From Schistocerca nitens (Eukaryota; Arthropoda; Insecta; Orthoptera; Acrididae): DNA of 64,000 nucleotides. Under the pieces are notes generated by a model. The model saw only the letters and a list, made by a program, of their open reading frames with translations. It did no database searches and was not told where the DNA came from. Position numbers and translations under genes: made by a program. The DNA lies in contig NC_064617.1 in the NCBI RefSeq assembly GCF_023898315.1, positions 710,045,202 to 710,109,201 of the forward strand, read 5' to 3'. Every line of letters starts with the position of its first letter. The stretch's first letter is position 1. This document shows, in pieces, positions 47,886 to 59,603 of this stretch.

Positions 47886-48659
47886 CTTTGGCTCTTTTGG
47901 CTCTGTCCTCCAAAGTCACACGCACGCACTCACACTCTTATGCACCTACACAGTGCCGGCTGAACTAACACTGGCAAGGCTACATTTTGACAGGTGGATT
48001 GGCTGTGATGGGGGTGACTAGTGGATTTGAGTGAGACAGCCAGTTTGCTGGCTAGGAGCATGGGAGGGAGGGGTGGAAGGTATATGGGCTATGCATGTGA
48101 CGCATAACTGTTGGAGCACTGAAGGTGATGTGGGGAGTTGAATTGGGAGAGGGTGACAGGACAGAGGAAGGAGAAACTGCTGGGTGGAGGGTTTGTGGAT
48201 AGTAGGTTACCTGAGATGAGGCCAGTATGATCACAGGGGCAGATAATGTGTTGTAAGTGTAACTCCCCATCTACTTAGCTCAGAGAAGCTGGTGGTGGAG
48301 GGAAGGATCCATATGACCCAGGTTGCGAAGGGCCATTGAAATGGAACATGTTGTGCTCAGCTGCATGGTGTATCACCTGGTGGTCAACTTTGTTCATAGC
48401 AGCTGTTTGGCGATGGCTGTTTATCCTGGTGGACAGCTGGTTGGCAGGCATACCAACTTAAAAAGTTGTGCAGCTTTTGCAGCAGGGTGGGTCTATGACA
48501 TGGCTGCTTTCACAGATTGCCTGGCCCATGATGAGGTAGGATAAGCAGAGACAGGACTGGAGTAGAAAATATGAATTGTTAGAGATAAAAGACTGTTGGA
48601 GGACATGACAGCAAGTCAGTAGCTGAGAAAGAAGTGACTCAGAATTGTATATCCTACAT

Positions 48660-49190
48660 TTTGTACTATCTGCACATTAGGCAACACTTAAGCAAACGAA
48701 GGAGAAATTTTGAAAAGGAATTTAAGTTGAAAGAGAAGAAATAAAAATATTAAGGTCTATTGTTGATATTGTAATTGACAGAGATGGCAGAGTACTTGGA
48801 AGGTAAGTTGAAAATAAGATAATACAATGAAAATCAATATGAGTGAAACGAGGGTTATGGAATGTTGTCAGATTCAATCAGGTGATATAGAGGGAATTGA
48901 ATTAGGAAATAACATAGTAAAATTAGTAGACAAGTTTTGCTATTTGGGAACAAAATAACTGGCTACGACAGAAGTAAAGAGGATATGACACGAATAGTGG
49001 CACTAGCAAGAAAAGTCTTTCTTAAAAAGAGAAAAATGATTACATCAGATATAAATTTAAGTATTGGAACTCTTTTTCTGAAGGTATCTGTTTGGAGTGT
49101 AGCCGTGTGTGGAAATGAAAAGTGATGTTACAAAAAAACTTACATACCGACAGAGAATTTGTAAACTGGAAGAAGAACAGTAACCCAGAA
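48660..49190 (+). pseudogene. RTE-type LINE RT C-terminal fragment
   Basis: Frames read MKINMSETRVMECCQIQSGD, IELGNNIVKLVDKFCYLGTK, then TGYDRSKEDMTRIVALARK, VFLKKRKMITSDINLSIGT and LFLKVSVWSVAVCGNE. This is the conserved region after the RT active site in RTE/BovB-like LINEs (…YLGS…RI..A..AF..K..L). One frameshift around 48955 and later stops. The same protein region in the opposite orientation is at 56351-56007. Confidence 0.75.
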
Positions 49191-50759
49191 AGTAATTAAA
49201 TTTTCTACACTGATCTGTGTATTTATGTACCAGACACCAATCAGCTGCAGGTGAATACTTGTCTGTCCTTAGTTTAATACCTTTTTACATTGTAACTTAA
49301 AATATTGGGGAGTTCATCAGTAGATTAAATGACCCATCTGTTAACAGTACTGGGACAACAAATGCCAACATACTTTGTTACTGTTTTCAACATAACAAGG
49401 GTTTCTTTTTAAAAAAGTGAAATTGTTGTATGTTGTGTTTTTGTAACAAGTAAAAACTCACAATTTTTTGTTACATTTAATTGCTTTGTGGTTACTTCTA
49501 ACCTCTCTCTTCCAGAATAAAGGAAAAATAGTTACTTTTTGACTTTCTCTGTCTGAGAGGCTCAGATTTGGTTATATACTTTTTTAAAGAAACCACCTTT
49601 GCAGAGACCTTAAGCAATTGAGAGAAACAAAGGAAAAGCAAAATGAAGTTGACCATACAATGATCTGAAAATGGCCCTTGAATATGCAAGTCTGATGCTT
49701 CCTCGAATCATTCCCCGTCTTGAAAATATGATGATGTTACTCAGTGGATTGAGTAAAAACATAGTGGATGCATAAGTAGCTCATACACACATAAACAAGA
49801 TAGTTATTGTGGCTCAGCTTTTGAACTTGCACTCTGTAGAGACATTTTTGACAGAGCATGTAGGGGTAAGTTAATGATTGCATACAGGAATTGAGATTTG
49901 GAGCAACTGTTTGGGGAGGCTTGGGGAATAGGAATCACTCATGTCAACTGTGTTTGCAGAGTGCTCACTTTGCGCGTTAGCACAGTTTGGCAGTGATCGA
50001 ATGAATTGACAGCTGGTTGGTGATCATGCCTGTATAAAGGCAGGTAGCAAATGAATGGATTGAGTGGTATACCACACCATGTCAGAGGTATACCCAACTT
50101 TGTTAGCAGCCATTTCATGTAACAGCTAGTCTGAAACTGCTGGATGGCTTTATATTTAGGAAGGATCACCTTCTAGCTGTGTATCTCTAAGAGTGCTCAG
50201 TGTACTGTGCTGTCAATAATACGTACAAGCCAGTAGAAGTCATTGCTTTCAGAATGAGTTCAAGAGTTGTTTCATAATGTGTGGAGGGATTATGAATGGA
50301 GTGACAGTGGGTCTGAACATCATTACTGCAGTTGTCAATTATTATGTAACTTTCATTTATCATTCTAAAGTAAAGAGGGAACTGACCTTATAAGAATTAT
50401 TTTGGTTCTATATTATCAGAAACGGATCTCTTTGTTGATGTTGTAATCAATCTGTATATTGATTGAAATACTCCACGTATTCAGATTCATCATATTTCAA
50501 ATATACAAAAAAAACTTTAACAAGTAGTAATAATAGTTATTAAAATCAATTTATTACCCCAGTATCTAGAACATAGTTTGGTGTTTGCCACTGCTCATAC
50601 TAATATAGTACACTTCGTGTCATCAATGTGTAAGTTCACATTTTGAAGCATTTTATAGTATTGTTAGTTGTATTGCTGGAGGCCATTGATTAACAACCAT
50701 GACCCTGTGAACTGTTAAGCTTTTGGAATCAAATGTTGCACCCCCTATAACTGAACATG

Positions 50760-51300
50760 AACAGTAATTTTATCATATCCTCCATCTATTGCATCTTTAA
50801 TCTACACCCACATATACGCATTCCACAAGCCACTGTTAGGTGCATGACTGATGGTACCTTGTACCACTGCTAGTCATCCCCTTTCCTGTTCCACTCGCAA
50901 ATGGAACAAGGGGAAAGTGAGTGTCTGTATGCCTCCTAATAGGTCCTAATTTTCTGCAGTCAGTTGCAACTGCTGGTTCTCAAAACTTTGTCTACAATAT
51001 TCCATGAAAACAATAGCATCCACCCTCCAGAGTTCCCACTTGAGTTCATGGAACATTTCCGTCATACTTACTCATTGCTTGTACCTACCAGTAACAAATC
51101 TAGCAGCACATCTCTGAATTGCTTCAATGTTTTCCTTTAATGTGATCTGATAGGGATTCCAAAAAACTGAGCAGTACTCAAGACTGGATCGCTTAAGTCT
51201 TCTATATGTGGTCACTTTTAGAGATGAGCTACACTTCCCTAGAATTTTCCGAATGAACCGAAGTTGACCTTTCACCTTCCCTACAACCACTCTTATTTGC
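50760..51300 (-). mobile_element. LINE 3' fragment, minus strand
   Basis: The minus-strand frame 51290-51072 reads MVVGKVKGQLRFIRKILGKC, EYCSVFWNPYQITLKENIEA and IQRCAARFVTGRYKQ, the typical post-RT region of jockey/CR1 LINEs. The 3' end (minus) reads CACCTAACAGTGGCTTGTGG then GTGGGTGTAGAT at about 50850-50810, as in the fragments at 5570 and 44205. 5'-truncated and internally decayed. Confidence 0.72.
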
Positions 51301-51554
51301 TCTTTCCACTCTGCAATTTAAATCGCTGCCCTCTAGAACCAGAATCCAGTGTCTTACAATGGTGCCACCTCACTTTAATTTCAAAAGCAGCACATGCTCC
51401 TCTTGAAAGCAAAAGATTTATTCCTGCCTAAACAGTTATTTTCGTCCAACATTTACTGATCGATGTGCTCCTGTAATGTAATGCAATCATTTTGTTGTAC
51501 TACACTGGGTAATTATATCTTAGTTTTTAAAAATATACCCTTCTTCATTTTCAG

Positions 51555-51705
51555 GATAAAATTTATGTATATGGTGGTGTTGAAGAAAGTGGAACAATTT
51601 CTGCAGAACTTTGGGCATTTGATGTAAATGCCAAAACATGGGAAAACATAACAGTTCGTGCAGAGCACTGTAATGCTACTGCTCCAAATGGTTCTATGCT
51701 CTGTG
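51555..51705 (+). CDS. Attractin exon: kelch blade
   Basis: An internal exon of about 50 residues: DKIYVYGGVEESGTISAELW, AFDVNAKTWENITVRAEHCN, then ATAPNGSMLCG. It holds the GG doublet and the W…FD…TW pattern of a kelch repeat. Acceptor TTTCAG at 51554; donor TGTG|GTATG at 51705/51706. Phase 0 at the start, one base (G) left at the end. It follows exon 45217-45296 in the protein without a gap relative to vertebrate attractin. The N-NITV and N-ATA sites are potential N-glycosylation sequons. Confidence 0.93.
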
Positions 51706-51879
51706 GTATGCAGTCTTAATAAAGCTGTTTCTGTATTCAAATAGTTAAAAAAATATTAAAAAATGCAGCATTGCATTTCTAAATAATAAAGCTACATTAC
51801 TTTTCTTTAGTTTGGAATAAATGTTAAACATAGAATACGTGCCCCCTTGCAGTGTTCTCTACTATTGAATGTGTTTCAG
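51706..51879 (+). other. Attractin intron E (174 bp)
   Basis: A short intron with donor GTATG and acceptor GTTTCAG. Another AG at 51889 (CTCTCAG) would shift the frame, so 51879 is the acceptor used. No repeat inside. Confidence 0.88.
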
Positions 51880-52011
51880 GTCCTCTCAGGTCCGCAGGCC
51901 ATACAGCTACTGTAGTGACAGGACGTGGTGGAAAGTCAGAGAGGATGATTGTTATTTTTGGTTATTCTCCTCATTACGGGTACCTGAACACTGTCCAAGA
52001 ATACCATTTTG
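51880..52011 (+). CDS. Attractin exon: kelch blade with IFGYSPHYGY motif
   Basis: An internal exon of about 44 residues: PLRSAGHTATVV, GRGGKSERMIVIFGYSPHYG, YLNTVQEYHFG. This is one of the most distinctive attractin segments: human attractin has an equivalent IIIFGYSAIYGY…IQEYH in the same place, so it separates attractin from generic kelch proteins. Acceptor GTTTCAG at 51879; donor TTTG|GTTAG at 52011/52012. The Gly codons at both borders are split after the first base, as at the neighbouring junctions. Confidence 0.95.
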
Positions 52012-52270
52012 GTTAGCTCCTAATTTGTTTTCCACTAATGCTTGTAGTACTGTGTAAAGGAGATATTTTTTCACATTTGGTGTTGATGTGTACATATTAT
52101 TTGATCATACTAACTCTAGCAATTCAGAAAAATACAAGAAAACCAAATTGTCATAAAACATAAGTATTTGAACTTTCATGTCAAATGTGACATTTTCATG
52201 TTTTAGTGAGCATTCAGCTTTGTGTTACATTGTAGAATATTGAAATGAATATGTTGTTTTAATTTTGCAG
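52012..52270 (+). other. Attractin intron F (259 bp)
   Basis: Donor GTTAG and acceptor TTTTGCAG. AT-rich, no insertion visible. Confidence 0.9.
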
Positions 52271-52454
52271 GAACACGGGAGTGGATTATTGTTCGGACTG
52301 TTGGCTATCCAGTAAATGGAGGCTATGGACACAGCAGTGCTCTAGATCCCCTTACTAATTACATTTATGTGTATGGTGGTTTTGTGTCTGAAAGTTCAGC
52401 TCAATCAGTTCTGACCAACCGAATGTACTCGTACAATCCAAACACCCATAAATG
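52271..52454 (+). CDS. Attractin exon: kelch blade
   Basis: An internal exon of about 61 residues: TREWIIVRTVGYPVNGGYGH, SSALDPLTNYIYVYGGFVSE, SVLTNRMYSYNPNTHKW. GGYGHSSA…IYVYGG…MYSYNPNTHKW is a complete kelch repeat matching the attractin blade that follows IQEYH. Acceptor TTGCAG at 52270; donor TG|GTAAA at 52454/52455, splitting the final Trp codon (TG|G). The next exon, expected to begin with G and continue the propeller, is not found in the remaining 11.5 kb. Confidence 0.94.
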
Positions 52455-53030
52455 GTAAATACCTCCTGCTACTCATGCTTTGCTAACCTTCTTCTTCTAG
52501 TTTCTCTCTTCTGTTGAAATTGGTGAAGCTGTGGGCAAAGTGTTTTATATACGGTATGTAAACAGAGATAGAGAAGAAAGTATTATCACATACACTCCTA
52601 AAATTGCAGTTTGACTATTATAAATCTAAAAAATATTCCTCACATGCTCTTCAATCAGAAATTTCGAATTCTGTGAAGAATTGGGGGGGGGGGGGAATGC
52701 ATTGTTTATTATACTTAGTAATGATTTAAAATTACATTTTTGACATATTCCTGTGACAATGTCCTGTTCCTTATTCTCTCTTTCTTATCATAAAGGAAAT
52801 GCTTAAAATGTTTAGCAAGCTGTGGTATGAAAAAAAGCTTTGGTATTGAGAAATTACAATATTACAATATTATCCACATTAGACAAGGGTCTACATGTAC
52901 CTTCAAAATAAACAACACAGTGAACACACAGTGCTCAAGAAGGAACTAAGATTGGCTGGCAACTGGGCAGCTGGCTTGCTGAAATATCAGCCGCAAAGTT
53001 ATTTTAATTGAAGATTATAAGTGTACAGAA

Positions 53031-53032
<2 letters not shown>

Positions 53033-53096
<64 letters not shown>
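53033..53096. repeat. (TG)n(AG)n compound microsatellite
   Basis: About 14 TG units followed by about 16 AG units. Confidence 0.97.
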
Positions 53097-53098
<2 letters not shown>

Positions 53099-53148
53099 TA
53101 TAAAATCATCATCAGGCCATGAAATATCAATTAAACATGTATACATTA

Positions 53149-54322
53149 TCTGATTAAAAGTATCCGGACATCTATATCCAGACAACTATTAGTGGACATT
53201 AATACGGGTTGTGTCCACCCTTCACCCTTGTGACAGCTTGATGCTGGGGTCAGTTTCAGTGAGGTGACTGAATGTCTGTTGGGAATGACGGCCCATTCTT
53301 TCTCAAGAACCAAAACCAGAGGAGGTATTGATGTTGGGTGCTGAGTTCTATAGTGAAGTTGGCATTACAATTCATCCCAAAGATGTTCCATTAAATTGGG
53401 GTCGGGACTCTGAATAGGTCAGTCCATGTCAGGAATGTTGTTGTCCACAAACCACTGTCTCACAGATGCTGCTTTTCGATTGGGTTCATTGTAATGATTC
53501 TACAATAAGTGTTCATCTCCAAACTGTTCTTCTACTGTGTGCAGTACACAGTGCTGTAAAATGGGTCCATATCTGTTTGCATTTAGCATTTTATGAAGCA
53601 GTATAAGGGCCACACTAACCACAAAAGACACCCTCATTCCTTAACATAACTTCCTCTGTAGATCACTGTTGGCACTACACATGATGGCAGGTAAACTTCA
53701 CCAGGCATTCACCAACCCCAAACCCTTCCTTCGGATTGCCACAGGGTATAGCGTAATTCATCATTTGAAATTGTTCGTTTCCAATCATCAGCAATCCATT
53801 GGCTTCACTCTTTACCTCAAGCATCACTTAACATTGACTACAGAAACGTCTGGCATATTAGGAGCTGCTCGGCCATTCTTTTTAACTCCCTGTGGACAGT
53901 TGTCATGCTCTTTGGATTGCTGGTATCACTATGGAACTAATAAGTGATTCATTACACTGTCTTCATGTGATTTTTTTGCAACCACCCTCCACAGTGCTTG
54001 ACAGTCCCTGTCTGTTAATACATGAGGTCTGCATGCTCTTGATCTGGCTGTGGTTGTTCATTTGTGTTTCCACTTCACAGTCACATCTCCAGTAATTCAC
54101 TTGGACAGCTTTAGAAGGGCTGAAATGTCTCTGATGGATTTGTTACTCAGGTGACATCCAATGACTAGTCCATGTTCAAAGCCACTTAGCTCTCCTTACC
54201 GATCCATTCGGCTGTTACTACTTGTCTCCTGACAATACAATATTCCCTGCCTCTTTTTATGTTGGTGACATCTAGTGTTCAGTTCCACATTACATAGTGG
54301 TCCCCAGACACATTTGATCAGG
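53149..54322 (-). mobile_element. Tc1-like transposon fossil
   Basis: Ends TCTGATTAAAAGTATCCGGA (left) and the reverse complement of a diverged TGGTCCCCAGACACATTTGATCAGG (right), each next to TA (53147-53148, 54323-54324). Minus-strand transposase remains: the third catalytic block near 53415-53380 reads MD(stop)PIQSPDPNLMEHLWDEL, matching the Tc1 WP.QSPDLNPIEHLWDEL block. The rest is too decayed to follow. About 1.17 kb, inactive. Confidence 0.75.
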
Positions 54323-55444
54323 TAATGAAAATATAACTCATCATGGTTTTGATAATGGACATTCTGTCTCAAGTTTAAAAGATATAAGAGCAAATCTGCA
54401 TCTAACTTTCTGTTAATGTCAGATGTTACCAAAATTAATGGTCGAGCATATGTGTGTGTATGCCACTAAATAGCTTACTTTGAAAAGCCAACACCTACTC
54501 AAGCACTTCTGTATTATCAACAAACACGAGAAATTGTCAGTGTGGGTTAATGTAAGAACATTTAATGGTGAGCACAATGGTGTTGATGATTAAATTTGAT
54601 TTAAGACATTCCAAATACAAGGTAACGAATGACACAGGTGACATTTTCATCTTACTGGAGACATTTACATCTTGCTCATTGACAGTTTCTGATGTTCGCT
54701 GTAAACTGAGATGATGTAAGTGGTAAATCGAATACAGAGATGAAGAGACTTGCACAGTATATGCTTATGTGGAGAGCTACAGCAAATCATTCTTAGGGAC
54801 GAAAGCAACAACAACAACGACAACAGCATGCTCAGATGAGTGTTTGTGCCCTGGTGATGAATTTATAGGTTGAAACTGATATCATAGTAAAGAAATTTAA
54901 TTAGCAGCTGTAGGTGTGTTTTTCAAAATGAGTTTCATATCTGTATTTAGGTGGCTGTCATTTCATTTATGTAACATAGATACCATTAATAGAGCATAGT
55001 AACATCTATGTTGAATGTTTGTGCTTTGATTTCATGAGTGCAAACAGTCATTTTTGTAAGTATTAAGAATAATGTTCAAGGAGATTTTGTTCTTTACACA
55101 TAAATTAGTATCCTGTCAATTTGATTAAGAGATGATTTCCTTTTCTGATTAGTATTTTTTCATGTACATATCACAAGGTCTAAATTTTGCTGTCCAGAGA
55201 TCAATAAATTTCCATATAACTGTATTTTATTTGTGTTTTGAATAACAACTATACACATACTAGGTTATACCACAAAAATATTGAGTGTAGTGTATAAGGA
55301 TTTACCTGTATTAGTTGGCCAAGATTTCCCCATAGTTGCTAAGCCGACATGAGTGTGAAGTGAAGTGTTTATGGGATGGAACATAGGTTTGTTTGCTATT
55401 GATGCTCTTGGCAGGTAGGATTTTATTAGGGATGATCTAAGTCT

Positions 55445-55790
55445 CTGTTGTTGTTGTTGTTGTTGTTGTTGTGGTCTTCAGTCCTGAGACTGGTTTGATG
55501 CAGACTGGTTTGATGCAGTTCTCCATGCTACTCTATCCTGTGCAAGCTTCTTCATCTCCCAGTACCTACTACAACCTACATCCTTCTGAATCTGCTTAGT
55601 GTATTTATCTCTTGGTCTCCCTCTACGATTTTTACCCTCCATGCCGCCCTCCAATGCTAAATTTGTGATCCCTTGATACCTCAGAACATGTCCTACCAAT
55701 CGATCCCTTCTTCTAGTCTCAGTAGGAATGGAGAAAAGAAATTGGATGGATTGATAATTGTCTTTAAGTGGAATACTGCTACTTACGGGC
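55445..55790 (-). mobile_element. RTE-type LINE 3' end with (CAA)n tail
   Basis: Minus strand: DRLVGHVLRYQGITNLALEG, GKNRRGRPRDKYTKQIQKDV, RYWEMKKLAQDRVAWR, the basic C-terminal tail of RTE/BovB-like LINEs. The 3' end is a (CAA)n tract (55445-55472). A 15-bp direct duplication of CAGACTGGTTTGATG lies at about 55485-55515. 5'-truncated. Confidence 0.78.
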
Positions 55791-55919
55791 ATATCCCTTT
55801 AGTTATTGATGAAGACAGAACTTTAAGTCATGTTTCAAGATATCAGTATTAAAAGAAGTAAATATAACTTATAATTTTGAACCTGAAATGTGTAAAGATG
55901 AAAAGCAGGTAAACTAAAC

Positions 55920-56492
55920 TTCTTGTTCTCTTCAATCTGAAGGCTGGTTTGGTGCAGCACTCCTCCATCCTGCCCCACTACCTTCCATAACCAAATTAAT
56001 GATTCCTTAATACCTCAGGATGTGTCCTATAAGCCAGTCCCTTATTTTAATTAAGTTCTGCCACAAATATATATTCTTCTTTATTAAATTCATTATCTCA
56101 TCATTAGTTATCAGAACTATCCATGTCAACTTCAAAAATTTTCTGTAGCAGTAAATTTCAAAAGCTTTTATTCTCTTCTTGTCTAAATTTTTTTCATTCA
56201 CATTTCTCTTCCATGCTCTACTGCAGGCAGATATCTTATGAAAATAATTCCTGACATTTAAATTTATATTCAATGTTAACATATTTCTGTTTTCCATAAA
56301 AACTTTCCTTTCTAGTGCCAGCCCCCATTTTATGCCCTCTGTTTTAGACATGGTTAGTTATTTTGCTATTTACGCAGCAAGTAGCAGAGCTTATCTACTG
56401 CTTTTAGTGTCTCACTTCCTAATGTAATAATCTTAGTGTCACTTAATTTAATTAGACTAAATTCCATTGCTATTGTTTCACTTTTGTCAGTA
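55920..56492 (-). mobile_element. Second RTE-type LINE fragment (3' part), split by insertions
   Basis: Minus-strand frame 56351-56007: WGLALERKVFMENRNMLTLN, RIKAFEIYCYRKFLKLTWIV, TNDEIMNLIKK, WLIGHILRY. These match the RTE post-RT region (F..WCYRRMLKI.W..R..N..V) and continue at about 55930-56000 with the same 3' end as the first copy (GAAGGCTGGTTTGGTGCAG). On the other side it resumes at 57903-58140 (CTCGTTTTGAGACACTATTC), beyond the Tigger and foldback insertions. Inactive. Confidence 0.72.
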
Positions 56493-57677
56493 CAGTGAAA
56501 CCTCTATATAACGTTTTTCAAGGGACCACAAATTCTGAACACTGTATAGAGGAAAACACTATAAAGAGGAAGGCTTCCAAATAATAATTATAGGGCACTA
56601 CTGAAGATTGGGATACCACTAATCAGCTTTGACAAATGGTGATGACATTTTAAATTTTCACGAGACTGTAATATGATATTCATTGCAAATGATCAATGTA
56701 TCAAATGATTAGGTTTTTGTAATTAAAACATAGGGCACGGTAGGTGGATGGGTGAAAGTAAATAGATCAGTTTGTTCTGTAAAAAGTTATAACAGATTCT
56801 TAAGATATGACATCATTGTCCAAAGCTGACAGGCGGTATCCCGTTCTTCAGTTGACCCAATTATAGAATATGAGCCAAATTTTGTTTATGATATACTGAA
56901 CATATTACATAAAAACACAGTAAATGGTACAGATCAAAAAAGAATTAGTTACAAAAAAATTACTTTAATAATTAAATTATGAAATGGAACTAAAATTTGC
57001 AGAAAACTCTAGGAACCTATGCAATCTGAAAATTACATACCTATAATTTTTTAAAATATTCAAGCAAGCATGTTTGTTTTCTATTTCTCCCAGACTCTGT
57101 GGCAATCATTTCTTGCTCCAAATGAGCAAGTTGAACAACTGTTCTGTCCTCAACTCTATGGGCCATCATATATCTCGTGAATGTTTCAAAGGCTTCAGCT
57201 GCCTTAGTATATGAAGGTACAGGGTCATCTTCCTTGTCACTGTCACTTTCACTACCACTATTATTCTCCAAGCTTCTCTCTGCAGTCAGCTCCTCAATAC
57301 TTTGTACTCCTGTGGTTGCCACATTGTCATCCACAGCCACAAAGTCCTCAAAAGTGACAGAATCACTGCCTATTAATTCCTGCCACCAACATATGAAACA
57401 CGCTGAGCATGGGCTTTCCGAGCCAGTGCAAACTGTGAATCCACAGAACAGAAAACAATGCGTCTACATCCAGTCACTTAAACATTATAAAGAGGTAAAT
57501 AATTCACCTGGGTTCCGAAAATGTGAGCGTTACGTGGAGGAAATTGTAATATAGAGGAAATGTAGTAAAGAGGAAAATTTAACATTGTTTGTATGGACTT
57601 TTAGTCGGGACTGAAAAAAACAGACGTAACATAGAGGAAAACATTATATGAAGGAACGTTATAAAGAGGTTTCACTG
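56493..57677 (-). mobile_element. Internally deleted Tigger/pogo-like DNA transposon
   Basis: Terminal inverted repeats CAGTGAAACCTCTATATAAC (left) and GTTATAAAGAGGTTTCACTG (right), flanked by TA at 56491-56492 and 57678-57679. 1,185 bp, about half the usual autonomous length. Minus-strand coding survives only at 57340-57041: SDSDKEDDPVPSYTKAAEAF, ETFTRYMMAHRV, RKQTCLLEYFKKL, the acidic C-terminal tail of pogo/jerky-type transposases. The helix-turn-helix and DDE domains are missing. It may have been mobilised in trans. Confidence 0.87.
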
Positions 57678-57687
57678 TATTCATGTT

Positions 57688-57892
57688 GATGAAGATTTCT
57701 CGGGTCTCCAGTCGAGTGGTAACGTTGATATCTCACCACATTTCAGGAAGTGTCATACTACCCATCTTCACCAGAAGATGGGTCATATGACACTTCCCGA
57801 AACATTGCGAGATGTCAACACTACCACCCGGCGGGAGACCCGAGAAATCCTCATCAATAGTTTACGCTGGGAAAGCCTACAGTCACATATAA
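57688..57892. mobile_element. Foldback insertion resembling inverted Penelope terminal repeats, 10-bp TSD
   Basis: A 205-bp insertion flanked by TATTCATGTT (57678-57687 and 57893-57902), splitting the RTE LINE. Left arm ATGAAGATTTCTCGGGTCTC…AGTGTCAT…CCCATCTTC; right arm GAAGATGGGTCATATGACAC…GGAGACCCGAGAAATCCTCAT. The arms of about 80 bp are nearly complementary. Beyond the right arm is a 34-bp tail CAATAGTTTACGCTGGGAAA…, comparable to the tails at 59894-60311 and 39151-40243. Non-coding. Confidence 0.75.
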
Positions 57893-57902
57893 TATTCATG
57901 TT

Positions 57903-58140
57903 TTAACCTCGTTTTGAGACACTATTCCTTCTGTTCATTTTCTGCAGTCTTATATTTTCGTTCATTAGTTAAATTCAATAGCTCCTGTTGTATCCAAAGA
58001 TTATTAGTGGACAATGTGTTTTTGCCTATTGGATCTTGTACTGTCTTCATTATTTCATCTCTCGAAGCTTTTTTATATTCCTTTTCTGTGTTTCAGTTCA
58101 AAATTACTAGTGCTCTCTTTGAAACACTAGACAACCTCTG
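57903..58140 (-). mobile_element. Distal part of the split RTE LINE fragment
   Basis: Non-coding-looking sequence (GAGACACTATTCCTTCTGTT, CAATAGCTCCTGTTGTATCC, CTAGACAACCTCTGG) that I take to be the upstream part of the LINE interrupted at 56492. Assignment rests on contiguity after removing the two insertions and on general resemblance. Confidence 0.5.
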
Positions 58141-58149
58141 GGAATTTTA

Positions 58150-58817
58150 ACAATAATATGGAACGAATAGATTGCCACTTGCCATATAGAGGAGATGTTG
58201 AGCTGTAGCCGAGAACAAAGAAAAAGAATTTTTGAAACATTCAGCTGTCAGGTGAATTCCTTCCATAAGATATAGAAAACTCATACATATTTGTACAAGG
58301 ACAGCTCATGCACACATGGCCATCGCCGTCTCTTGGCATTAAGGCCCAACAGTGACTGCGTCTGAGATACCCTTTCCTAGCTCTGTCCTCCACCTGCCTA
58401 TCCGCTTCCCTGCACCCACTCTTGTACTACACATGCTTTCCATCCCACCAATGCACCAGCACCATCTCTGCTTCCTCTCTCCCACACAACCTCCCGAAGC
58501 TTCACCTAGCAACTCTATCCTGTCCCAGCCATGTCCATGCACACTCCTGCAAGCAGCACTAGCATCTTTCACCACACCTAGCCTGCTATCCCTCCCTCTT
58601 CTGCTCCCCACACCTCTTCTGTACCTCCACTACCCTCCTCAGCAAAGATTGTTGCTTACATCTGATGCAGTTGCAATTGGGTCTTCTGATGTAGGGCCTA
58701 GTCCAAAAGCTGAATGTAAGTAACGTTCTTTTTCATTGTGCCTGTTTGAGACTCAGCGTCACCTATATGTGGTAAGTAACATTGTATCCTTTCCACATTA
58801 CTATTATTCCATCCTGC
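58150..58817. repeat. Foldback MITE-like element with C-rich core
   Basis: Left arm AATATGGAACGAATAGATTG, CCACTTGCCATATAG, GATGTTGAGC, ACAAAGAAAAAGAA; right arm TTCTTTTTCATTGTGCCTG, GACTCAGCGTCACCTATATG, TGGTAAGTAACATTGTATCC, ATTATTCC. Arms are about 95 bp. The 470-bp core is pyrimidine-rich (CCCACACAACCTCCCGAAGC). Non-coding; it belongs with 7951 and 35719. Confidence 0.83.
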
Positions 58818-59136
58818 ATTTTCCATTGTCTGGTTCTTTCATGTCTCATGCGTTTAATTTACTACCTTTATGCAATTTTTCCAGTTTTAATAAGCAGTTC
58901 ATAACTATTAAGTTGTCAGAAAAGACATCTGTGCCTGGAAATAATTATAGCTTAAAATCTGATTTTTGAATTTCTGTCGTACCAGTATATAATGTATGTG
59001 AAACCCTCTTCCCTAGGGGGCTTACAACTCTTTCGGGAAGTATGCCTAGTGAGCATGGAGCCCTGAATAATTGCAGCATTTCTTCTCTTCCTGTGGCATC
59101 CTTCTATTATCTGACTATCTTGTTGCCTTATCAATT

Positions 59137-59138
<2 letters not shown>

Positions 59139-59177
<39 letters not shown>
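59139..59177. repeat. (TC)n microsatellite
   Basis: About 19 TC units. Confidence 0.97.
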
Positions 59178-59181
<4 letters not shown>

Positions 59182-59452
59182 CCCCACGCCCCACCCCTCC
59201 CACCATACCTTAAAAAAATTGTGTACCCCTTTTGGTGTATTTACAAATGGGCTCCATTCTAGCATTTGACCTTCACTTTACTTTCAAAATTTTATTAGTA
59301 GTGCAGGCCATGGGGGGAAGATCAGCCTGTACCTGGCAGGGTACCCAGTTCAGGTTGCAGGTCATCAAATACACATATGGTGGTAGCCTTCTGACTACAC
59401 AGGGAACACACTGTTAGTGTCTGTATTGTTTCCTGTCATGAATTGCAAGTCC

Positions 59453-59478
59453 TGTGTGTGTGTGTGTGTGTGTGTGTA
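59453..59478. repeat. (TG)n microsatellite in the LINE leader
   Basis: About 12-13 TG units. Confidence 0.95.
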
Positions 59479-59603
59479 TCAGTGATTTGGGAGATACGGA
59501 CTCTGGGCAGTGATCTCCATGCCAGGGGCTGTTGCTTAGGCAGTGTGGCACCTATTTGGAGATAGCTGGACAGTGTGGGTGGCTCCTTGGCAGACCAATA
59601 TCA

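Larger units (their letters stand above)
45297..51554 (+). other. Attractin intron D (6.3 kb)
   Basis: Donor GTGAG; acceptor TTTTCAG at 51554. It holds Penelope, RTE and LINE 3' fragments listed separately. 45297-46090, 46170-47650 and 49200-50750 hold no identified gene. At 46098-46161 lies a T-rich run followed by about 19 G. At 48410-48450 and 50005-50035 the motif GACAGCTGGTTGG followed by a CATRCC element recurs, so these stretches probably belong to one diverged repeat family. Confidence 0.8.
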
